The notes below the pieces were generated by a model. It was not told the DNA's origin. It did no database searches and saw nothing but the letters and a program-made list of their open reading frames with translations. The translations under genes and the position numbers were made by a program. From contig QNQO01007626.1 of the NCBI GenBank assembly GCA_003290165.1, positions 124,001-188,000 of the forward strand: a stretch of DNA of 64,000 bases, written 5' to 3'. This DNA comes from Berberis thunbergii. Taxonomy: Eukaryota; Streptophyta; Magnoliopsida; Ranunculales; Berberidaceae. Numbering within the stretch: position 1 is the first letter of the stretch; each line of letters starts with the position of its first letter. Shown in pieces: positions 57,755 through 64,000 of this stretch.

Positions 57755-58195
57755 TGTCACGGACTTTCTTTTCACAAGTACTTCCCATGCGGCACTAGCA
57801 AACTTTGCCCTGAGTTATCAAATAAAACTAGTCAGCCTTGCCCAGAAAGGACTTATTTAGACTTGGGAAAACTAAGCAAGCTAAGAACACACACAAGAGA
57901 GCTAAAGAGAACTAGAATTTGTATTGCTTGAATTCTCTGAGGTGATTACAACGAATGAGGCCTTAGCCTATTTATACAACTCTACCTCCTCAATGGACAG
58001 TGGTGATCAATTTAATCTAACGGTCTATAAGAGTTTCTACACACTTCCTTATAAATATCCAAGGACTAGAATCCTATAGAACTTTGTGGAATCTTATGGG
58101 AGGTTCTAGAGAACTCTCTCTAGAACTATGTGGAATACTCTACATTATGTGCACTTGCCAACCTCACTTGGCTAGGCAAGAAGATAGTTGTGACG
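57755..58195 (-). repeat. 3' LTR of the chromovirus element
   Basis: 441 bp, matching 62830-63269 with few differences. On the minus strand the first base is C instead of T (CGTCACAAC against TGTCACAAC), a mutated terminus. Confidence 0.92.
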
Positions 58196-58208
58196 TTCTC
58201 CCCCACCT
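58196..58208 (-). other. Polypurine tract of the chromovirus element
   Basis: Minus strand AGGTGGGGGAGAA directly before the 3' LTR. This is the plus-strand cDNA primer site. Confidence 0.85.
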
Positions 58209-59356
58209 AATCAGGCGACGTCCTCGTTGCCTTCAAATCTTCGTACGCTTTGATTTGTTCCTTGAATTGCCACAAATGTTGGATTGGCTCCCAGCTAGCT
58301 TCACTTTCTAGCAATCCCTTCCACTTGATGAGTAACTCATGTGTGGGAGGTTGGTTGGAATGTCGCACCACACGATCCGACAAGATAATCTCTGGTTCCT
58401 TGTCATGTTGGATCCTCATGCCCATTGGTGCTCTTTGTGAAACTCCTCTGTTTGGATCATCCCGATCTTCCTTATACGATTTCAGTAGGCTCACATGGAA
58501 GACTGGATGAAACTTGATCCTCGGCGACAACTCGACCTTGTAGGCTTGCTTTCCCATTTTCTTGACTATGGAGAAAGGACCCTCATATCTCCTGATAAGG
58601 CCATGATGCAGTCCAGAAAGTCTGGCATGAGCATGCATCTTGACAAGCACAAGGTCTCCAACCTGGAACTCTCGAGGCCGTCTCTTCTTGTCGACCCACT
58701 TCTTCATCCTTTTGGAGGCCTTTTCCAAGTAAGATCGAGCCTCATCAGCTTGATCATTCCATCCTTTGGCAAACTTATAGGCTGATGGACTCACTCCAGT
58801 GTAACCAGTGGCAATAGAACTCGGGGTCATAGGTTGTCCCATGACAATCTCAAATGGGCTACGACCCGTCGCTTCACTCTTCTGCAAGTTGAAAGAGAAT
58901 TGGGCAACATCTAGCAATTTAGCCCAATCTCGCTGGTTAGCACTCACATAGTGCCTAAGATATAACTCCAGCAAAACATTCATCCTTTCCGTTTGGCCAT
59001 CCGTTTGAGGATAAAAGCTGGTAGAGAAATTAAGGTCGGTACCCAATAACTTGAACAACTCAGTCCAAAATTTTCCCGTGAATCGAGTATCCCGATCACT
59101 GATGATAGATTTGGGCACACCCCAATACTTCACCACGTGTTTGAGGAATAAATGTGCGGCTTACTCGGCTGTACACTCCTTGGGTGTGAGAATGAAGGTG
59201 GCATACTTCGAAAATTTGTCCATGACCACAAGTATCCAATTGCAACCCACCCTCTGATGCAGGCAACCCAACTATGAAATCTAAGGAAACACTCTCCCAA
59301 GGTCTCTCTGAAATGGGGAGGGGTTCAAGTAAGCCTGCAGGTGATTGTTGCTCCAC
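58207..59356 (-). pseudogene. Chromovirus integrase core and chromodomain, frameshifted
   Basis: The first catalytic Asp (SLDFIVGLP) lies in the frame 59356-59096, which shifts soon after it. The second (SDRDTRFTGKFW) and third (DGQTERMN) lie in the 309-codon frame 59136-58207. That frame continues with the SPYEGPF-like GPFSIVKKMGKQAYKVELP-type region and a chromodomain (RVVRHSNQPPTHELLIKWKG, SEASWEP). The chromodomain guides insertion by reading histone marks. The two frames differ, so the integrase is broken once. Confidence 0.9.
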
Positions 59357-60352
59357 TTTGTCTTATTGGCATATAAGACAAGTCTTCACATATGCTTCGA
59401 TATCATCCCTCATATGTGGCCAGTAATAGGAATCTTCAACAAGAGCAAGAGTCCGATGTATACCTGGATGTCCCGCCCACTTGCTATCATGGCATTCTTT
59501 CAAGACTTCCTTCCTTAGGTTGTCATGAGGTGGAACATAGATTCGCCTTCCCTTAGAGTATATCAAGTCGTTCTGCAACCAAAATCGTCTTGTCTTCCCA
59601 TCTTTGACAAGAGCTATGATGGTTTGAGCCATGGAATCATGTGCCAATCCTTTCTTTATGCGTCCCTTCAAGTTGCTTTGAGGTTGACTTATGTCAGAAA
59701 GTTCTCCTTTTCTACTCAAAGCATCCGCAACAAGATTAGCTTTGTCAGGCTTGTACTCCATAGTGTAATCGAACTCTGCCAATAAATCTTGCCACCTAGC
59801 TTGTTTTGGTGTGAGCTTATTTTGTGTCTGGAAGTAGCTAGTGGCAACATTGTCGGTCTTGACCACAAATTTGCTCCCAAGCAAGTAATGTCGCCATGTT
59901 CGTAGGCAATGCACAACCGCCGTCGTCATTTCCTTCTCTTGTACTATGTACCGCATCTCAGTATCATTGAGCTTCCTACTTTCAAAGGCAATAGGATGCC
60001 CTTCTTGCATAAATACCCCACCAATAGCAAAGTCGGAAGCATCCGTGTGTACCTCAAAAGACATAGAATGGTTGGGAAGTGCCAACACCGGTTCTTCCAC
60101 AATTGCCTTCTTCAATCCTTCGAAAGCTTGTTGGCATTTTGAACTCCAATCCCAACTTCGTCCCTTCTTGAGCAAGTCCGTCAATGGAGTGGCTATGGAA
60201 AAGTAGCCTTTGATGAACCTTCTGTAATAGTTCACCAAGCCAAGGAAAGATTTTAACTCGGTGACTTTGGTCTGTGGTTCCCATTCTTTAATGGCTTGTA
60301 TCTTGGACGGCTTGTACCTTGGACTTGTCAATACGAAACTTGTCTTTGCCAA
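59357..60352 (-). pseudogene. Chromovirus RNase H and integrase zinc head
   Basis: The 329-codon frame has the end of RT (ELKSFLGLVNYYRRFI), RNase H (FEVHTDASDFAIGGVF, VVKTDNVA, LVADALSRKGE) and the H2C2 head (H-D-S-K-W-A-G-H, C-L-I-C). It ends at an in-frame stop at 59360-59362, right after CLICQ. The first residues are in a different phase from the RT frame upstream. Confidence 0.9.
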
Positions 60353-61247
60353 TGATATGACCCAAGAATGTCACCTCCTCTTGGGCAAATGAGCACTTCT
60401 CCTTTTTGACATAGAGTTTGTTCTTCTTCAAGGTTTGGAACACTTGCCTCAAGTGTTCCACATGTTCCTCCAATGTCTTACTATAGATCACAATGTCATC
60501 AATGTACACAACTATGAACTGATCAAGGTAAGGAGCTAATACCTTATTCATTAGAGTGCAAAATGTGGCTGGCGCATTAGTTAAACCAAATGGCATGACT
60601 AAGAACTCGTAAGACCCGTACCTTGTAACACATGCCGTCTTTGGTTCATCTCCTTCGGCTATGCGGACTTGATAATATCCCGAGTGCAAGTCAAGTTTGG
60701 TAAAGTACCTTGCATCACCAAGTTGATTAAAGAGATCTGCAATAAGTGGAATCGGGTACTTGTTCTTGATAGTGACCTTGTTGAGTGCCCGATAGTCAAT
60801 ACAAAGCCGTAGGGATCCATCATGTTTCTTTTGAAATAAGACCGTCGCACCATATGGAGCTTTGGAGGGTCGGATATAACCAACATCTAGTAAATCCTTC
60901 AATTGTCTTCTTAACTCCTCGAGCTCAGGAAGTGCCATACGATAAGGAGCAAATGCGGGTGGCTTTGCTCCAACTTCCAACTCAATAACATGATCTACCT
61001 CTCTCCTTGGTGGAAGCTTCTTAGGCAATTCGGCAGGCATAACGTCCTTGTACTCCTTGAGAACATCTTGGACGATCTTAGGTGCATTCACCTCTCCATC
61101 CATGGGACCTTCGTCTTCCTTGAGGGTAGCCAAGTAAGTAGGCTCATTCCTCTTTACTCCTTTAAAAAGTTGGAGAGCGGACACCATTCTCTCCTTATCT
61201 CCCGTACCACGAGCACAACACAAGGTTGTCCCTTCCCAATGATGCAC
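60288..61247 (-). pseudogene. Chromovirus reverse transcriptase
   Basis: A 319-codon frame with the RT motifs in order: [58 protein letters not shown] and the catalytic [11 protein letters not shown], then FLGHIIG. The catalytic aspartates are intact. A frameshift near 60300 separates it from RNase H. The protease frame upstream is in another phase. Confidence 0.92.
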
Positions 61248-61603
61248 ATGGTGTTGGCATATGGTACCAGGAAAGCCTTCACCATGTCCAAGAAATCTAT
61301 ACCCAAATAGAACTTGTGATCATCAATTGGGGTAATAGTTATGTCGACTTTACCTTGCCATTGCCCAAGTCGAATCTCGGTGCCACGAGCTATTCTTTCA
61401 ATTGGGAGACTTTTAGCATCGACTCCCTTGATATATCCTTTCTCCTTTGTATATGATAGGCCAATTTCTTCAGCAAGGTCTTTGGCCATGTAGACTGTGT
61501 CGGCTCCGGTATCCACCATAGCTTTCAAAGTCTTTGTCCCCGATCTCGGTCTCCACGTACATCCTTCCACGTCGTTGTTCTTCGACCTTAGCTTGAATGA
61601 CAC
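61154..61603 (-). pseudogene. Chromovirus aspartic protease
   Basis: The active site is AMVDTGADTVYMA, followed by [11 protein letters not shown], the second half of the retropepsin fold. The frame changes near 61530 relative to gag (61655-61470), so gag and protease are no longer joined. Confidence 0.88.
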
Positions 61604-61612
61604 TTAGGAGAT

Positions 61613-62828
61613 TCATTGAGGCGATCCTCCTTTCTTCCTTTGCTTCTTCCTCCATGACAAGCGCAACAAGCTTCCCTCGGTTGGGACACTCAAATGCCCG
61701 ATGGGGTCCACTACATAAGAAGCAAGATATCTTCTTGGGTGATCCATCTCTTTTCTCTTTCCCCTTGTCTTTGGAGTACTTGTGTTACTTGGAGGACTTC
61801 TTTTTGTCTCCCCCACTTTTGCCATCATTACTTGGCCTTTTTCCTTGTCCCTTGGATGAGTCCTTTCTCTTGAACTCAATCAAGGATTCGGCTGCAGCCA
61901 TAGCCGTTGCAAGGTCTTGCACACCTCGCCTATTCAATTCCAACTTGGCCCAACCCGTTATGCCATCAAGGAAGCTAAACAAGGCATCATTTTCTCCCAT
62001 GTTAGGAATCTCCAAGAGTAACTCTGAGAACTCCTTCACATACTCCCTTATGTGGCCTTCCTTATGTTGAAGGCGACGAAGCTTGGCCCTAGCTTCGTTC
62101 TCGGCATCCTCCGGGTAGAATTGTCTTTTGAATTCCTTCATGAATTCTTCCCAAGTGTCGATGGTGCATAATCCTTTCTTGACATCATCGAACCTTCTGC
62201 GCTACCAAAATGTAGCAACATCGTTTAAATATAAGGAGACACTACGTACCTTTGATGCTTCATCTATTATGCCAACTGCATCAAAGTAGCGCTCCATGTT
62301 CTACAAGAAGTTGTCGATCTCCCTTGCACTCCTTGCCCCACCATAGGCCTTAGGTTTGGGAGCTTCGACTCTGTGGGTGATTGTCCCTGGTGTAGTCCCA
62401 CCATTGGCTACCGCAGCCATACACACACTGAGCTAAGTTTCTAGCTTCTCAACTCTTTCCTTGTAAGCACACATCTCTGCATCTTTGGCAACAAGTTGGG
62501 ATTCAAGGGACTCGATCTTCTTGGACACCATGTCCACTACTGTGTTCAAAGCTCCTTGCATCTCTTCCCGGAGCTCTTGGTCCTCTCCATTGGACGCTTG
62601 CCCCTCGATGCGTTGGTCCATGTCTTCGACTTTCTCCCTCAAGTCGGACATGGTGGCACACAACTTAGCCAAACTTTCATCCATCGCAGCGATCATGTCA
62701 TTCGACTTGTCCTTGCGGACTTTCCCACCTTTGTCATTGTTGCCAGTTGCTTGCGTTGTTGACCTCTGGCGACATTCTCTTGTGTAGGATGATTTCACCA
62801 ACCTTGCCAAACCTAGCTCTGATACCAA
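61613..62828 (-). pseudogene. Chromovirus gag, broken
   Basis: The N-terminal frame (62828-62433) has a predicted coiled coil (LAKLCATMSDLREKVEDM and similar heptads). After stops the gag core reads FMKEFKRQFYPED, LRRLQHKEGHIREYVKEFSE, GWAKLELNRRGV (62141-61785). A lysine-rich stretch follows, then the zinc knuckle CFLCSGPHRAFECP (about 61727-61686). In-frame stops at about 62433, 62306, 62205 and 61785 include Trp-to-TAG changes at otherwise conserved tryptophans. All pieces except the last share one phase. Confidence 0.88.
62816..62827 (-). other. Primer-binding site, tRNA-iMet type
   Basis: Minus strand TGGTATCAGAGC, two bases after the 5' LTR. It matches the initiator-Met tRNA 3' end. 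Confidence 0.93.
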
Positions 62829-62829
62829 C

Positions 62830-63269
62830 TGTCACGGGCTTTCTTTTCACAAGTACTTCCCGTGCGGCAGGCAAACTTTGCCCCGAGTTATCAAAGAAAG
62901 CTAGTCAGCCTTGCCCACAAAAGACTTACTTAGACTTAGGAAAACTAAGCAAGCTAAGAACACAAACAAGAGAGCTAAAGAGAACTAGAACTTGTATTGC
63001 TTGAATTCTCTGAGGTGATTACAACGAATGAGGCCTTAGCCTATTTATACAACTCCACCTCCTCAATGGACGGTGGTGATTAATTTAATCTAACGGTCTA
63101 TAATGAGTTTCTACACACTTCCTTAGAAATATCCAAGGACTAGAATTCTATAGAACTTTGTGGAATCCTATGGGAGGTTCTAGAGAACTCTCTCTAGAAC
63201 TATGTGGAATACTCTACATTATGTACACTTGCCAACCTCACTTGGCTAGGCAAAAAGATAGTTGTGACA
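62830..63269 (-). repeat. 5' LTR of the chromovirus element
   Basis: 440 bp. On the minus strand it starts TGTCACAAC and ends GTGACA next to the primer site. Confidence 0.93.
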
Positions 63270-63821
63270 CTAGGCGGTTTTAGGTTTTGTATTATAACTT
63301 TAATAATTTACAAAAGTTAAGTATAATACCTTATCAATTACATCTAATTTAATGCCAATATAAATATGCAAAATTTAAAAACATGAAAAATTAACAGTCG
63401 TGAACAAAATTTATTAAAACTCAAATGACTGATGTTGGTCATGATGGGTACTTTATACAAAGTTGAATTTGTGGACAAATATCCAAACCTACTCTTTTAT
63501 TTTTCTTTAAATTGCATGAATACCCTCAATCATGTTTGATAAAATCAGAAATCTACATTACTAACATTGGTACCGGCAGATCCTTTGAAAATTCCATTAA
63601 GTAATAATCTTTTGCTATATTTAGACATATACTGAATAAAAAATAATTAAATTGTTTATATCTTAAAAAGAGGAAAGAAAAATAAAATAAAAACACAATC
63701 AGCCTTATTAAAATAAAATAAAAAACTCTCCTAGACCTTCCAGACTGCCCAGAACCCCTCCAACCATTAATCTGGGCGTTTTTCTACTTTCTAGGCCGAT
63801 TTTTAGAACACTGTTTTAAAT

Positions 63822-64000
63822 CCATGTGCAAACCACATGCATAAGGGTAAGTTGGTCATTTTGAAAATTTTGGATGGAGTTTGTGAGCACCATTAGTTTG
63901 TATATAATTCCTAATTGGCCTTCATCTTTGTTAAAAAAAACTTAGTCATTTTAAAAATGTGCAAACCACATGTATAAAGGTAATTTGGTCATTTTGAAAA
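63822..64000. repeat. Noncoding repeat block continued (right of the hAT MITE)
   Basis: The same CACATGCATAAGGGTAAGTT, TTTTGGATGGAGTTTGTGAG and ATTAGTTTGTATATAATT units as at 57580-57660. The block continues past the window end. Confidence 0.65.

Larger units (their letters stand above)
57755..63269 (-). mobile_element. Chromovirus-type Ty3/gypsy retrotransposon, decayed
   Basis: Complete structure on the minus strand: 5' LTR 62830-63269, iMet primer site, gag, protease, RT, RNase H, integrase with a C-terminal chromodomain, polypurine tract, and 3' LTR 57755-58195. The tetranucleotide CTAG directly flanks both LTRs (57751-57754 and 63270-63273). The short gag zinc knuckle (CFLCSGPHRAFEC) and the protease style suggest the Galadriel clade, which needs a tree. 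Stops and frameshifts occur in every domain. The two LTRs are very similar, so insertion is fairly recent despite the damage. Confidence 0.92.
57677..63813. mobile_element. hAT MITE split by a gypsy element
   Basis: TTTTAAAT occurs directly before (57669-57676) and after (63814-63821). The ends are CAGTGTTCTAAAAAGC and, inverted, CAGTGTTCTAAAAATC. The 8-bp duplication and CAGTG start define hAT. Without the retrotransposon at 57755-63269 the MITE is about 620 bp. Its tips carry GGCGGG/CCTAG sequence. No coding. Confidence 0.88.

Noticed and set aside
1..64000. CRISPR arrays, bacterial operons or prokaryotic defence systems
   Set aside because: The window is plant nuclear DNA with introns and plant transposons; no spaced identical repeats or bacterial gene layout is present.
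1..64000. tRNA or rRNA genes
   Set aside because: Only tRNA-complementary primer sites were seen (7021-7038, 62816-62827, 56696-56708); no cloverleaf or rRNA sequence was recognised.

Overview
This is a eudicot-type plant nuclear region. The evidence is AT-rich intergenic DNA, GT-AG introns, an ER omega-3 fatty acid desaturase gene with the standard eight-exon layout, PILS, NIK1-type kinase, SOUL and FAR1-type fragments, and many plant transposon families. The species cannot be fixed from the sequence. Most of the window is nested, decayed mobile DNA. Only one long gene (FAD3-type desaturase, 23416-26809) and two short ORFs (32455-32832 and 33573-33818) look intact.

Layout. 1-8487 is an Athila-like Ty3/gypsy element on the minus strand: a 3' LTR cut by the window edge, a decayed pol, a tRNA-Asp primer site, a complete 5' LTR, and no recognisable gag N-terminus. 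8.8-11.4 kb holds a copia scrap, an LTR-like promoter piece, a MULE-type MITE with a 9-bp target duplication and a 1.35-kb hAT-like element. 11602-18867 is bounded by a 1.6-kb, nearly identical inverted repeat whose arms each carry the first exons of a PILS auxin-carrier gene. Between the arms lie the rest of that PILS gene and a NIK1-like kinase tail flanked by two copies of a SOUL heme-binding-protein exon. 19.7-23.3 kb has further small hAT/MULE-type elements, one a near-perfect palindrome just upstream of the desaturase.

27744-29100 is a second copy of the 1.35-kb hAT-like element, with a perfect 8-bp TSD. 30-37 kb contains a MULE-type terminus, a FAR1-like N-terminal scrap, a small protein joining an RNase-H1/viroplasmin-type domain to a C-terminal membrane anchor, a small basic plant protein, a broken FAR1-like C-terminal gene and a ubiquitin-like remnant. 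37.7-39.8 kb may be a PIF/Harbinger element with a fold-back end. 40.3-47.95 kb is an old endogenous caulimovirid copy, riddled with stops and frameshifts and split by a 2.4-kb solo LTR. Next come a GC-tipped hAT-like element, a 5'-truncated RTE LINE, a CACTA transposase remnant split by a 998-bp MULE, and a copia LTR. At 57677-63813 a hAT MITE was split by a chromovirus-type gypsy element.

The genes do not form an operon or pathway. The functional theme is transposon nesting and gene-fragment capture. The strongest candidates for something undescribed are the PILS-bearing long inverted repeat, which could make a hairpin RNA, and the tail-anchored viroplasmin-domain protein.
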